DNA of 64,000 nucleotides from Nosema muscidifuracis. Taxonomy: Eukaryota > Microsporidia > Nosematidae. Under the pieces are notes generated by a model. The model saw nothing but the letters and a program-made list of their open reading frames with translations, ran no database searches and was not told the origin of the DNA. Both the position numbers and the translations under genes were made by a program. Location: the NCBI GenBank assembly GCA_028335825.1, contig JAIOKI010000010.1, positions 186,001 through 250,000 on the forward strand, written 5' to 3'. How positions within the stretch are numbered: the first letter of the stretch is position 1; every line of letters starts with the position of its first letter. Positions 1 to 7,949 of the stretch are shown here, piece by piece.

Positions 1-818
1 GATTATTAAATTTTTATTTTGAAATATATTAATTTGATAAATTGTAAATACAACCACTCTTATTTTAAATATTTCAAATAACGAATAAATTACTTTAATA
101 TTTTATCTACTGATCAAATATATTTCTAATCTTTCATAACTAATTTTAATTTACTCTAATATAAAAATAACTAAATAATAATTATAAAAGGACTTTTCTT
201 ATATCAATAAATATGTCTGATATTGATTGGAAATGAAGTCCTTTTAAATACTTGTAAGAAATTATAGATATTATATTTTAAGTATAATTCTATCAAGAGA
301 AATTTTAAATGATAATGAAATGGTGTTTAGGATTTGTAATTAATATTTTATAAAACATAATTTCAGAAAGTTTTGTGAATTCCTCAAACTTTCTTGTTAC
401 AGTCCTTACTTTAAACAATTATTTAACATACTAGAATATATTTTTGTGATAAAAAAAAATAAAAATATTTATTGGAAAAATAAAATCAGAAGAGAAGAAA
501 AAATATATTTTTATTGATAAAAAAAATAAAAATATTTATTGGAAAAATAAAATCAGGAGAGAAGAAAAAATATATTTTTGTTGATATTATATTTATATCT
601 ATAAAAGATAAATTAATTATAACTTCTAAGAAGAACTTACTTAAGAAAATAGAGATGAAGAATCTATCATGAATTTTATTCTTGATTTATCAAAAACTGA
701 TAATAATTAAATTCATTAATTAATATTTTCTTAGTAAATTTTTATTATTATTAATATTTTCATAGTAAATTTTTATTATAATTAATATTTTCTTAGTAAA
801 TTTTTATTATTATTAATA
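1..818. other. AT-rich intergenic DNA with foldbacks and short tandem repeats
   Basis: No coding region is recognised here. A 60-nt bipartite inverted repeat occupies 186-245: outer arms AAAAGGACTT/AAGTCCTTTT and inner arms ATCAATA/TATTGAT. A second hairpin with 9-bp arms (AGAAAGTTT/AAACTTTCT) lies at 365-394. About 445-575 holds two copies of a roughly 65-bp unit, and about 715-825 three copies of a roughly 35-bp unit built on TTTTCTTAGTAAATTTTTAT. These may be slippage repeats, or the foldbacks may be small RNA or foldback-element remnants. Confidence 0.5.
186..245. repeat. 60-nt bipartite inverted repeat (foldback)
   Basis: Arms at 186-195 and 236-245 are exact reverse complements (10 bp). 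Nested inside, 203-209 and 221-227 pair perfectly (7 bp). The nested pairing would form one long interrupted hairpin. It could be a small structured RNA or a tiny foldback element; nothing in the sequence decides between these. Confidence 0.45.
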
Positions 819-962
819 TTATTCTAAGTCAAATATATCATCATCAGACCAGTTTTCTAGAACACTTTCCTCATGTTCTTCATGCTTAAGAACATTAGAC
901 CTTTTAATTTTACTAAATAGTCCATATTTAAAATCATCAAATTTTTTATTATTTTCATTCAT
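819..962 (-). CDS. Small acidic protein, 47 aa, unassigned
   Basis: An uninterrupted 47-codon reading frame runs from ATG at 962 to TAA at 819. Its coding character stands out from the surrounding AT-rich non-coding DNA. The protein begins MNENNKKFDDF, has a basic middle (KIKRSNVLKHEEH) and ends in an acidic, tryptophan-containing tail (ENWSDDDIFDLE). The acidic aromatic tail loosely recalls the Sem1/DSS1 proteasome and nuclear-export peptide, but the match is only a few residues and the usual second tryptophan motif is not visible, so no name is given. No CCC motif precedes the start. The next gene on the plus strand begins at 1432, so the two are divergent. Confidence 0.45.
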   Translation of the reverse strand: MNENNKKFDDFKYGLFSKIKRSNVLKHEEHEESVLENWSDDDIFDLE

Positions 963-1421
963 GCTAAAAAAAATAAAATAATTTTTTATAAATTTAAGTA
1001 GAATAAATTGTATTATTTATGAATTATTTTAGAAATAAAATAATTTTTTATAATATTCTTTAGATTTAAATAGAATGAATTGCATTACTTTATAATAATT
1101 TATAAATTGAATTTTTAATAAATGATTTTGTAAATATTTTTTATTATTTTTAAAAATTAAATTATTTAATAAATGAAACTATTTAAAACTTTTTTAATAT
1201 TAAATTATTTTTTATTTAAATTAAATAATTTAATTTATACTTAAATCTTCATTTATAAAAAATATTCTTCAAATTTCTTTCTTGTAATCTCAAGTATAAT
1301 AAATAATAATTATATTAAAAAATAATCTAAATATCTTTAATAAATGAAATTAATTATTAATTAAAATTTTAATTATTTATTTATTTAATTAAGTAATTAA
1401 ATATATAAATAATCTTTTAAT
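963..1421. other. AT-rich divergent intergenic region
   Basis: This stretch lies between the small minus-strand ORF and the plus-strand gene at 1432. It is almost entirely A/T with runs of TTAAAT/AATTTA. No gene, RNA or clear repeat is seen apart from a loose repeat of AAATAAAATAATTTTTTATA near 970-1050. Confidence 0.5.
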
Positions 1422-1431
1422 CCCTCTCAAA

Positions 1432-1923
1432 ATGAATATCTTATACATAATAGGATCAATAATATGTAATTCACCAGATATTATATATCAAAGTAATAGT
1501 CTAGAAAGTATTGAAAGTATCAATCCAGATGAAATAATTCACATGTACGTGATATCTTATTCTAACGATATAATAACAGATCTTAATATATATGATTCAA
1601 TCTATGATTCTATATATTCTGAAAAATGTAATAATGAGTTTCCTTTTTACACTGACATATTTTTTGATAAATTCTTTGAGAATTATAAGTCATTCTTCTT
1701 GAACTGTGATAAAGAAATAAAAAGAGTCTTACTTGTTTTAGGAGATCGTAGAAGATTTCAGGATGTTATTATGTATAATAAACTTAGTAAAATGAAATGC
1801 AGGTTTGATAAAATAATTTTTGATGAACATTTCCAATATGAAAATGGACAGATTACTAGTTTATTAAATGAGGATGCATCTGTTGATGATTATTATTTTG
1901 TACAGAATACGTTTCTAATTTAA
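1432..1923 (+). CDS. Hypothetical protein, 163 aa
   Basis: I do not recognise this protein. It is 163 aa with no signal peptide or membrane segment. The hydrophobic N-terminus (MNILYIIGSIIC) reads like a buried beta strand rather than a transmembrane helix. The C-terminal half holds the strand-like stretch RVLLVLGDRRRFQDV, followed by a second strand (CRFDKIIFDEHF), which suggests an alpha/beta fold. The start is well supported: a CCC motif at 1422-1424 lies 7 nt upstream of the ATG, the usual microsporidian arrangement. Codon use is strongly AT-biased, like the flanking genes. It is probably a real, lineage-restricted gene. Confidence 0.7.
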   Translation: MNILYIIGSIICNSPDIIYQSNSLESIESINPDEIIHMYVISYSNDIITDLNIYDSIYDSIYSEKCNNEFPFYTDIFFDKFFENYKSFFLNCDKEIKRVLLVLGDRRRFQDVIMYNKLSKMKCRFDKIIFDEHFQYENGQITSLLNEDASVDDYYFVQNTFLI

Positions 1924-2197
1924 TTAAATAATATTTGATGTTATAAAAATTATTTAATATATTTAATGTTATAATAATACTATAGTAGTTATATTTATGT
2001 ATTAAATATTATTTATGTATTTAAATACTAGTAAATATTAAATAAAAATGCTATTTATTTATTAAAATATAAGTTATTTCTAATAAATGTATAAAATAAA
2101 ATAATCACTGAGAAGTACAAAAGATAAAAATAAACACATACAAATTTTTACTATTTCTAAAAGAAACCTGTACAATTCAAAAAATATTAAAATAAAA
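1924..2197. other. AT-rich intergenic spacer
   Basis: This stretch consists of variants of ATTTATGTATTAAATATTATT and carries no ORF. It leads into the more GC-balanced structured island that begins at about 2198. Confidence 0.4.
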
Positions 2198-2342
2198 ATC
2201 CATCACCACTGACAAACAAAACAGTACAAGATCGAATCTTTAGATACCATTTAAAAGGTCCATGAAGCATATTGAATAAAAATAATATAGGTTAGACATC
2301 TTCAGTAGATGTTTATGGATCCTTCGCTTGGGTGTGATGGAT
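2198..2342. ncRNA. Candidate structured RNA, about 145 nt
   Basis: This intergenic island has more balanced base composition than its surroundings and can fold into a consistent multi-helix structure. A closing stem pairs ATCCATCAC (2198-2206) with GTGATGGAT (2334-2342). Inside it are a 5-bp triloop hairpin (AAGAT/ATCTT, 2228-2240), a 7-bp stem with one bulge (GGTCCAT 2257-2263 with ATGGATCC 2315-2322) and a 6-bp hairpin (ACATCT/AGATGT, 2296-2312). On the minus strand the closing stem is followed at once by TTTTT, which would suit RNA polymerase III termination. The minus strand also holds GATTCGATC, a weak B-box-like match. I could not match it to U1-U6, U3, SRP, RNase P, MRP or tRNA, so identity and strand are open. 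Confidence 0.4.
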
Positions 2343-2439
2343 ATAAAATTTGGGGTAAAAAAATGGAATTTCGTTTTAAAATTCTTATTAGATAATTTTA
2401 TTTAGGATTTTAATGGTATGCATAAGACTTATTTTATAA

Positions 2440-2690
2440 AGTTATAATTTTCTATTGGATCTTTATAATATTCTATTAAAGATGTTTCATAATGAATTTT
2501 AATAATAAAATTATCAAATATTTGTGTAAGTTTATTTTTGGATCTTTATAATATTCTATTAAAGATGTTTCATAATTCTATTTTAATAATAAAATTATCA
2601 AATATTTATGTAAGTTTATAATATTCTAGTAAAGATGTTTTATAATGAATTTTAATAATAAAATTATCAAATATTAATTAAATAAATATA
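2440..2690. repeat. Three direct copies of a 75-80 bp AT-rich unit
   Basis: The unit contains ATATTCTATTAAAGATGTTT, then a variant of CATAATGAATTTTAATAATAAAATTATCAAATATT. It is repeated at about 2468, 2548 and 2620 with small changes and a shorter third copy. It lies directly upstream of the rtcB gene and is non-coding. Confidence 0.75.
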
Positions 2691-2761
2691 TAATATTTTT
2701 AAAAATAATTTCTAATATTAACGTATATTTTAAAAAATAATATTTTTTTAATTTACCCCCA

Positions 2762-4156
2762 ATGATTAACATAACAGATTTATCAATAAATATTTCAAAA
2801 GACTATTCACCAAATATGAACACAGATTGTAAAATATATGCTACATTAGATTTACAGAAACAAATCCTTGATGATAAAAAATTACTTACACAGTTAACTA
2901 ATATAACAAAACTTCCTGGAGTTACTAAAACTGTGATAGGTCTACCAGATCTACATGGGGGATATGTTCTTCCTATAGGATCAGTTACATCATTTGGATT
3001 ACAAGATAATCCAATAATTATGCCTGGTGGTGTAGGTTATGATATAAATTGTGGAGTACGGTGTATAAAAACTAATCTGTCACTTGAAGATATTGATATA
3101 CAAAAGATCCTTGATAATATTAATATATCACCTAAAGAAATATCTTTACAAGATTTGAATGGAATACTTGATTATGGACTTGAATTCTTGGCTAAAAATA
3201 AAATTATAGGGTGGGATAATATTGAATACACTGAGTCGGGTGGTAAATACGAAGGATGTAGTAAAAATGTAAGTCAAAAAAGTAAAGGTAGAGGAATACA
3301 TCAATTTGGATCTTTAGGATGTGGAAATCATTATCTTGAAATTGAGTACGTAGAGAAAATATTTGATAAAGGACTTTGTGATGTTATGGGATTAAAAGAA
3401 AATCAAATTGTTATTTCTGTTCATAGTGGATCAAGAGGATTAGGATATAATGTTTGTAGAGAAAGTCTAATTAAGTTTAACGAAGAAGTTTCAACATTTG
3501 GTATTGGTGGTTATTTAAATTTAGATACTTCTACTAATTTTAACGAATCTGTTTATTTACCAGCAGATAATCATTTATCTTTAGATTATACTAAAGGAAT
3601 GTCTAGTGCTTGTAATTTTGCATTTGGAAATCGTGCAATGATATCACAAAATGTAATAAAATGTCTTAAAGAACTTTATCCAAGATTGGAATGTGAATTA
3701 ATTTATGATACTAGTCATAATATAGCAAAAATAGAAAATGATCTTGATTCTTTGATTATAAGAAAAGGTGCTAGTCGTATATTAGAACCTTATAATCAAG
3801 AATTACCATTTAAATATAAAGAAATAGGTCAACCTGTTCTAGTTGGAGGGTCTATGGGTACATCTTCATATATAATATGTGGTAATGATTGTATAAAGAC
3901 TTATAGAAGTACTTGCCATGGATCTGGTAGAATTATTCAAAGAAAAGATAGTAAAAAATTATTTGAGCATGATAAAATTATTGAGGATCTTAGAAGTAAA
4001 AATATATTTGTAAAAAGTGGAAGTGTTAAGGGAATTATTGAAGAAGCACCTGAATGTTATAAAAATATTGATGAAGTTGTTAAATGTAGTGAGTTAAATG
4101 GAATTACAAAAACTGCCTGTCGTGTTAAACCTATTATGGTAATCAAAGATATGTGA
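2762..4156 (+). CDS. rtcB: tRNA-splicing ligase RtcB (RTCB/HSPC117 family)
   Basis: RtcB joins tRNA exon halves, and in other eukaryotes also spliced stress-response mRNA. It uses GTP and Mn2+ to ligate 2',3'-cyclic phosphate or 3'-phosphate ends to 5'-OH ends. The 464-aa protein spans the whole family (human is about 505 aa). Visible signatures are GGVGYDINCGVR at about 89-100 (metal ligands D94, C97), GNH at 188-190, HSGSRGLG at 221-228, DTSHN at 316-320, GGSMGTSSY at 362-370 and TCHGSGR at 384-390. H386 of the last is the expected guanylated histidine. All expected catalytic residues appear present. The start follows a CCCCC tract at 2756-2760, one base before the ATG. Most fungi use a Trl1-type ligase instead, so an RtcB here is notable. 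Identification is secure. Confidence 0.96.
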   Translation: MINITDLSINISKDYSPNMNTDCKIYATLDLQKQILDDKKLLTQLTNITKLPGVTKTVIGLPDLHGGYVLPIGSVTSFGLQDNPIIMPGGVGYDINCGVRCIKTNLSLEDIDIQKILDNINISPKEISLQDLNGILDYGLEFLAKNKIIGWDNIEYTESGGKYEGCSKNVSQKSKGRGIHQFGSLGCGNHYLEIEYVEKIFDKGLCDVMGLKENQIVISVHSGSRGLGYNVCRESLIKFNEEVSTFGIGGYLNLDTSTNFNESVYLPADNHLSLDYTKGMSSACNFAFGNRAMISQNVIKCLKELYPRLECELIYDTSHNIAKIENDLDSLIIRKGASRILEPYNQELPFKYKEIGQPVLVGGSMGTSSYIICGNDCIKTYRSTCHGSGRIIQRKDSKKLFEHDKIIEDLRSKNIFVKSGSVKGIIEEAPECYKNIDEVVKCSELNGITKTACRVKPIMVIKDM

Positions 4157-4727
4157 AGAAAAATTTTTAAGCATAAGAAAAGAAAAATATATCTTCTATT
4201 ATATAAGTAATATTTTTGGTATCTCTATAATATCTTTTATTATATAATTAAAATTTTTTATTACCTTTATCTTATCTTCTATTATATTTAAAATTTTTTA
4301 TTACCTTTATAATATCTTCTATTATCTAATTAAATTTTTATTATCTCTATAATATCTTCTTTTATCTAATTAAAATTTTTATTACCTTATAATATCTTCT
4401 ATTATATAAGTAATATTTTTTATTACCTTATAATATCCTCATTTACTTAGTTAATATTTTTATTACCTTATAATATCCTCATTTACTTAGTTAATATTTT
4501 TTATTACCTTATAATATCCTCATTTACTTAGTTAATATTTTTTAACATGGAAATCAGTCGACTAAAAAAATCATTCTTCAATATTTTCTAAAACATTGTA
4601 AAAATAAGACAAATAATCTAAAACTGTTCTAAGATATGATGAAATATAAATATAACAAACTTATTTTGAAAAATAAGTGGCATATTATACTACATTTCGT
4701 TTGTTTACATTCTTATACTTTTTACTA
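4157..4727. repeat. Intergenic tandem repeats after rtcB
   Basis: From about 4180 to 4545 the DNA is an irregular tandem array of a 38-45 bp unit of the type ATAATATCTTCTATTATATAA plus TTTTTATTACCTT. There are roughly nine copies. The last three share CCTCATTTACTTAGTTAATA. It carries no ORF. The remaining bases up to 4727 form a spacer, which the longer upstream reading of the next gene would treat as coding. Confidence 0.75.
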
Positions 4728-4730
4728 CCC
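4728..4730 (+). promoter_or_regulatory. CCC start-proximal motif that sets the start at 4738
   Basis: The text TACCCTAAAACCATG places CCC 7 nt before the ATG at 4738. Microsporidian genes commonly carry such a motif next to the translation start. It favours 4738 over the in-frame ATG at 4636, which has none. Confidence 0.6.
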
Positions 4731-4737
4731 TAAAACC

Positions 4738-5313
4738 ATGCAAAAAAACAAAAATAATTACAAAATAGAGCCATCGCATAAAACATGCAAATCTGACCAG
4801 ATGAGCTGCAACGAGTTCACTGAGTATTTGCAGAAGTATTTCAAAAAAATTGATCAAGACACATTTGATATTTTAAAGCCCAGTAGATACGAAGAAAAAG
4901 AAAAATCACATTCTGATCTTTTATTTCATCTTCTTATAGGAGAAAATGATTTGAAGAATTTTGAATTAACTAGTCCAAAAATGGAAGAGAATGAGAAATG
5001 TTCAAATGTAAGTAAATATTTAAAAAAACAAATTATGATTAATAATAAAAGAAAATCTGGGATTATGAAGATTGTTAAAAAGAAGATCAAATACGCTCTT
5101 GTTTTCGAAATGTTACGTGATATTGATTCAGAAATCGAAAGTGTTATTCTCAAGAGAAAACGTAGCTTTAAAAAAAAGAAGAAATCTGAAGAATCTACAG
5201 TTCTTAAAGAACTCTTGGATAGAAGAAAGCTTATTGAAAATGAGTTCATTCTTGATACTTATAATGATGAGTATGAAGAAGAGGATGATGTAGATTTATC
5301 CTTGTTAGATTAA
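4738..5313 (+). CDS. Hypothetical lysine-rich protein, 191 aa
   Basis: Not recognised. The frame could extend to an ATG at 4636, but the CCC motif at 4728-4730 supports starting at MQKNKNN, giving 191 aa. The first half is mixed and contains YLQKYFKKIDQDTFDILKP. The middle is strongly basic (KRKSGIMKIVKKKIKYA; KRKRSFKKKKKS). The C-terminus is a helical, charged stretch ending in the acidic tail YNDEYEEEDDVDLSLLD. Basic clusters followed by an acidic tail suggest a nuclear or nucleolar protein that binds RNA, ribosomes or chromatin; that is inference only. It is convergent with the next gene, with about 90 bp between stops. The open frames on both strands at 4926-5293 are shadows. Confidence 0.7.
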   Translation: MQKNKNNYKIEPSHKTCKSDQMSCNEFTEYLQKYFKKIDQDTFDILKPSRYEEKEKSHSDLLFHLLIGENDLKNFELTSPKMEENEKCSNVSKYLKKQIMINNKRKSGIMKIVKKKIKYALVFEMLRDIDSEIESVILKRKRSFKKKKKSEESTVLKELLDRRKLIENEFILDTYNDEYEEEDDVDLSLLD

Positions 5314-5401
5314 TTAATCTTAGATTTATATAAATACTACAAAATATAAATCAATATAGAATTTACATATACACAAATAAATTAATTAGTTAAAATTTAA
5401 T

Positions 5402-5911
5402 TTATCTATTATATATAGTAAATATTATTAATATTAACCCTATTAATAAGATTATGACTAATAAATATATTTCTGATTCTTTTCTTATTTCATAATTAAG
5501 TATTTTCTTTTGTAGATCTTTATTTTCAAACATTTCTAATTCATTACAAATATATTCAAATTGTACAGACCTTTTTCTCACAGATTCTTTTGATATAACC
5601 TTATCATCCTTAAAAATAATTTTATTTTTTTCCTTTGAAATCTCCCTCTGAAAGAAATATACATCATCCACTATTTCTCTACTTACAGGATCCCTTAATA
5701 GATATACATGAATAATATTTGATTCTATTTCATATCTCATTTTCAATATATCATCTAAAGTATAAATTAATTGACTATTTTTACATATAAGCATACACAT
5801 ATATAAATTTTCTCTATTTAAAATATTCTCATATGATTCTAAAGATAAGGGATCTGTATATGACAATGGAATAGTTTTTAAAATAGCTCCTTGTTTAACA
5901 AAACTTATCAT
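5402..5911 (-). CDS. Hypothetical tail-anchored membrane protein, 169 aa
   Basis: The family is not recognised. The protein is soluble and charged for about 148 residues. It ends in one hydrophobic segment (IYLLVIILLIGLILIIFTIY, about residues 147-166) followed only by NR, the layout of a tail-anchored protein with its N-terminal domain in the cytosol. The helical stretch before the anchor (about 105-145, KESVRKRSVQFEYICNELEM...) could be a short coiled coil. It might be a SNARE-like or ER/outer-mitochondrial adaptor, but no SNARE layer pattern can be shown. No CCC motif precedes the ATG at 5911. The converging plus-strand gene ends at 5313. Confidence 0.7.
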   Translation of the reverse strand: MISFVKQGAILKTIPLSYTDPLSLESYENILNRENLYMCMLICKNSQLIYTLDDILKMRYEIESNIIHVYLLRDPVSREIVDDVYFFQREISKEKNKIIFKDDKVISKESVRKRSVQFEYICNELEMFENKDLQKKILNYEIRKESEIYLLVIILLIGLILIIFTIYNR

Positions 5912-5939
5912 TGTTTATTATTTGTTTATATATTAATTA

Positions 5940-6195
5940 AACAATTTGATACAATTTTTACAATTGACCAATAAAATATCTCTTTCTCATACTTAATAAA
6001 TTGGATATTTTATTCTTCATACCTATTATTTCTTTTTATTCTTCATACTTAATTATTTTTTTTTATTCTTCATACTTAATTATTTCTTCTTATTCCCATA
6101 TATGTAACCAAATAAATATCTTATTTCTCATACTTGACCAATAAAATATCTCTTTCATATACTTAATTATTTCTTCTTATTCCTATATATGTAAT
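5940..6195. repeat. Tandem and segmental repeats overlapping the 3' end of the next gene
   Basis: Copies of TATTCTTCATACTTAATTAT (about 28-bp period) fill 6000-6090. A larger duplicated block begins ACCAATAAAATATCTCTTTC at both about 5968 and 6139. The segment TTATTTCTTCTTATTC(C/T)(C/T)ATATATGTAA at about 6081-6110 recurs at about 6165-6192, where it encodes the last residues and stop codon of the minus-strand gene at 6167-7042. Confidence 0.75.
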
Positions 6196-7042
6196 CAATT
6201 TTCTTTTTATATTCTATAACTTTATCTTTACAATATTCTTTAAATTTATCATATCTGTTTTTATAATACTCTGATTCTTTTTTTAATTTATCTTCTCTTA
6301 ACTTGAATTCTTCCTCTAATTTTAAAATCTCTTCATTTTTTTTATCTTCTACTTCTTTTTTAATAGACTGTACTTCTTTATCTAAAAGTATAAGAAGTCT
6401 ATTACGTAACAATAACATTGTTTTATGAGATTCTTTTAGATCATTAAATTCATTTTGTATTTCATATATAATTGAGGATGAAGCATTATTAATTAAAATA
6501 TTCTTAGCTGATTTTTCATAATTATTTTCTTCAAGTTTATCTTCTTTAATTAAATTTTTTTCTATAATATTTTCATTACTAATATTATTATAATTTATCT
6601 TATTATTTTCATTACTAAACTTACTTAAATCATAATTTTCAATATCTATATTATTGTTTAAAAACTCTTTAGAATTTAAATTATCTCTATACATCTTTAA
6701 ATTATTTCTTCTCAAATTATCAAAATGAATCTTATTAAAATCATTTGAAAATCTTTCTTTAATATCTCTATGTTCAAATATTCTCAATTTATTAGATATA
6801 TCATCCAAAAATTTATTATTTATCTCATTAGTCATTTTATCATTTTCATAATCAAAATCAAGATTGTATTTTTGAAGGACATCATTTTCATTATTGATAT
6901 TCTCCTTATCATCATAAAAAGTAATAGGTTTTCTACTATTATTAATTTTATTAGTTTTATCTTTTAATACAAGATTTTCTTTCTTTTTAATCCTGATATT
7001 GTCATCAAAAACTACTTCCATTTCTACATCACTCTCTTCCAT
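6167..7042 (-). CDS. Hypothetical Asn-rich coiled-coil protein, 291 aa
   Basis: No confident family. The N-terminal two thirds (about 1-190) are low-complexity, rich in Asn, Asp, Glu, Lys and Ile. They include the text DDKENINNEN, which contains a KEN-box-like degron seen in cell-cycle proteins. Residues about 195-285 form a continuous charged coiled coil (LKESHKTMLLLRNRLLILLD..., EEILKLEEEFKLREDKLKKE..., KFKEYCKDKVIEYKKKIDYI). A disordered N-terminus with a C-terminal coiled coil would suit a spindle or TACC-like protein, but I see no diagnostic motif. CCC (on the minus strand) lies 7 nt before the start, at 7050-7052. The last codons lie in duplicated DNA, so the C-terminus may have been remodelled recently. 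Confidence 0.65.
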   Translation of the reverse strand: MEESDVEMEVVFDDNIRIKKKENLVLKDKTNKINNSRKPITFYDDKENINNENDVLQKYNLDFDYENDKMTNEINNKFLDDISNKLRIFEHRDIKERFSNDFNKIHFDNLRRNNLKMYRDNLNSKEFLNNNIDIENYDLSKFSNENNKINYNNISNENIIEKNLIKEDKLEENNYEKSAKNILINNASSSIIYEIQNEFNDLKESHKTMLLLRNRLLILLDKEVQSIKKEVEDKKNEEILKLEEEFKLREDKLKKESEYYKNRYDKFKEYCKDKVIEYKKKIDYIYRNKKK

Positions 7043-7374
7043 ATAAACAGGGTAAAATTAGGTAAAAAAAATATTTATGCAAATTTAATTTTATATATAC
7101 AAAAAAATTAAAATAATTTGAAATATTAAATTATCAATAATTTGTTTTTTATATATTTTTGAAAATGATAAAATGAAATATACGTCATTTATTAAACATT
7201 CTTTTTGAGACAAATTAAATTTTTTATTAAAGAATTAGATTTAAAAAAACTTCAATATTCATAAAATAAATCAGAATAATTAAAGACTTACTTATAAAAA
7301 TTTAAAATTGATATTTAACAATTAATGCATGTACATGAATTAACTTAAGTAATATTTCTTAAAAAAACATTTTT
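7043..7374. other. AT-rich intergenic spacer
   Basis: Apart from the CCC motif of the gene ending at 7042 (GGG at 7050-7052 on the plus strand), I see only A/T runs. There is no ORF or RNA. Confidence 0.5.
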
Positions 7375-7674
7375 TTATTTGTCATTTGTATCATTTATAT
7401 TGGTATGTGGTTTGTAATATTCCCATTGTTTAGTATCTAATGGACAAACATTTTTAGAAGTAAGCCATCTAGTTATACAATGAGAATGAAATGCATGATT
7501 ACAAGTACCCCATGAAACACTACACTCATCATCATTTACCAATCCATTCTGACATTCTACACAAGAATCCATAATATGATTCCTACATATTGCACATGTC
7601 TCAACTTGCATGTCTAATGACCATAAAGCTACCAGATTCCATTTCTTAAGTTTTATCAAAGAAGTGTCCTTCAT
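7375..7674 (-). CDS. RBX1: RING-box protein RBX1/ROC1/HRT1, cullin-RING E3 subunit
   Basis: RBX1 binds the cullin C-terminus and recruits the ubiquitin- or NEDD8-loaded E2 in SCF and other cullin-RING ligases. The 99-aa protein has the N-terminal cullin-binding strand ([13 protein letters not shown], about 10-22) and the RING-H2 domain. Zinc ligands are C27, C30, C38, C41, C51, C58, H60, H63, C66, C77 and the characteristic D80. The RBX1 core phrase [12 protein letters not shown] is nearly unchanged. Length is close to human RBX1 (108 aa). CCC occurs on the minus strand at 7677-7679, two bases before the start. The next gene runs divergently, so 7675-7949 is probably a shared promoter region. 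Identification is secure. Confidence 0.97.
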   Translation of the reverse strand: MKDTSLIKLKKWNLVALWSLDMQVETCAICRNHIMDSCVECQNGLVNDDECSVSWGTCNHAFHSHCITRWLTSKNVCPLDTKQWEYYKPHTNINDTNDK

Positions 7675-7732
7675 AAGGGCTAGAAAACAAAGAAGATAAA
7701 ATATTTAAAATATGAAACATTTTTGCATAAAT

Positions 7733-7756
7733 ATACATTTATGTATATAAATGTAT
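7733..7756. repeat. Inverted repeat in the divergent promoter region
   Basis: ATACATTTA (7733-7741) and TAAATGTAT (7748-7756) are exact reverse complements around a 6-nt centre. The core CATTTATGT recurs several times downstream to about 7800. It lies between the divergent RBX1 and SANT genes, so it could be a regulatory site or a simple AT-rich repeat. Confidence 0.4.
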
Positions 7757-7933
7757 ATTCATAAATCTTTTATATCATACATAAATTTACATTTATGTGC
7801 ATAAACTGGATATTTAAATTATTTTTTTCGCATAATTAAAAAAATACAAATACAATATAACTTGTGAAATCATATTCTATAAATCAATTTATAAATTGAA
7901 AGATATCTTTCTAAATTTATTTTTTGCACTTCA

Positions 7934-7937
7934 CCCC
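7934..7937 (+). promoter_or_regulatory. CCCC start-proximal motif that sets the start at 7950
   Basis: CACCCCTTATCATCTCATATG places CCCC 12 nt before the ATG at 7950. It lies inside what would be coding sequence if the upstream ATG at 7896 were used, so it supports the shorter protein. Confidence 0.55.
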
Positions 7938-7949
7938 TTATCATCTCAT

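Noticed and set aside
819-962. Naming the 47-aa ORF Sem1/DSS1
   Set aside because: Only the acidic W-containing tail is similar; the second aromatic-acidic block is missing.
2198-2342. Calling the structured island U1, SRP or RNase P RNA
   Set aside because: Fragments such as GATACCAT or GGTCC..GAAGCA are too short, and the defining motifs (5' splice-site complement, SRP helix 8, P4 consensus) are not present.
6167-7042. Naming the coiled-coil protein a TACC protein
   Set aside because: Layout fits, but any disordered protein with a C-terminal coiled coil would; no diagnostic residues were seen.
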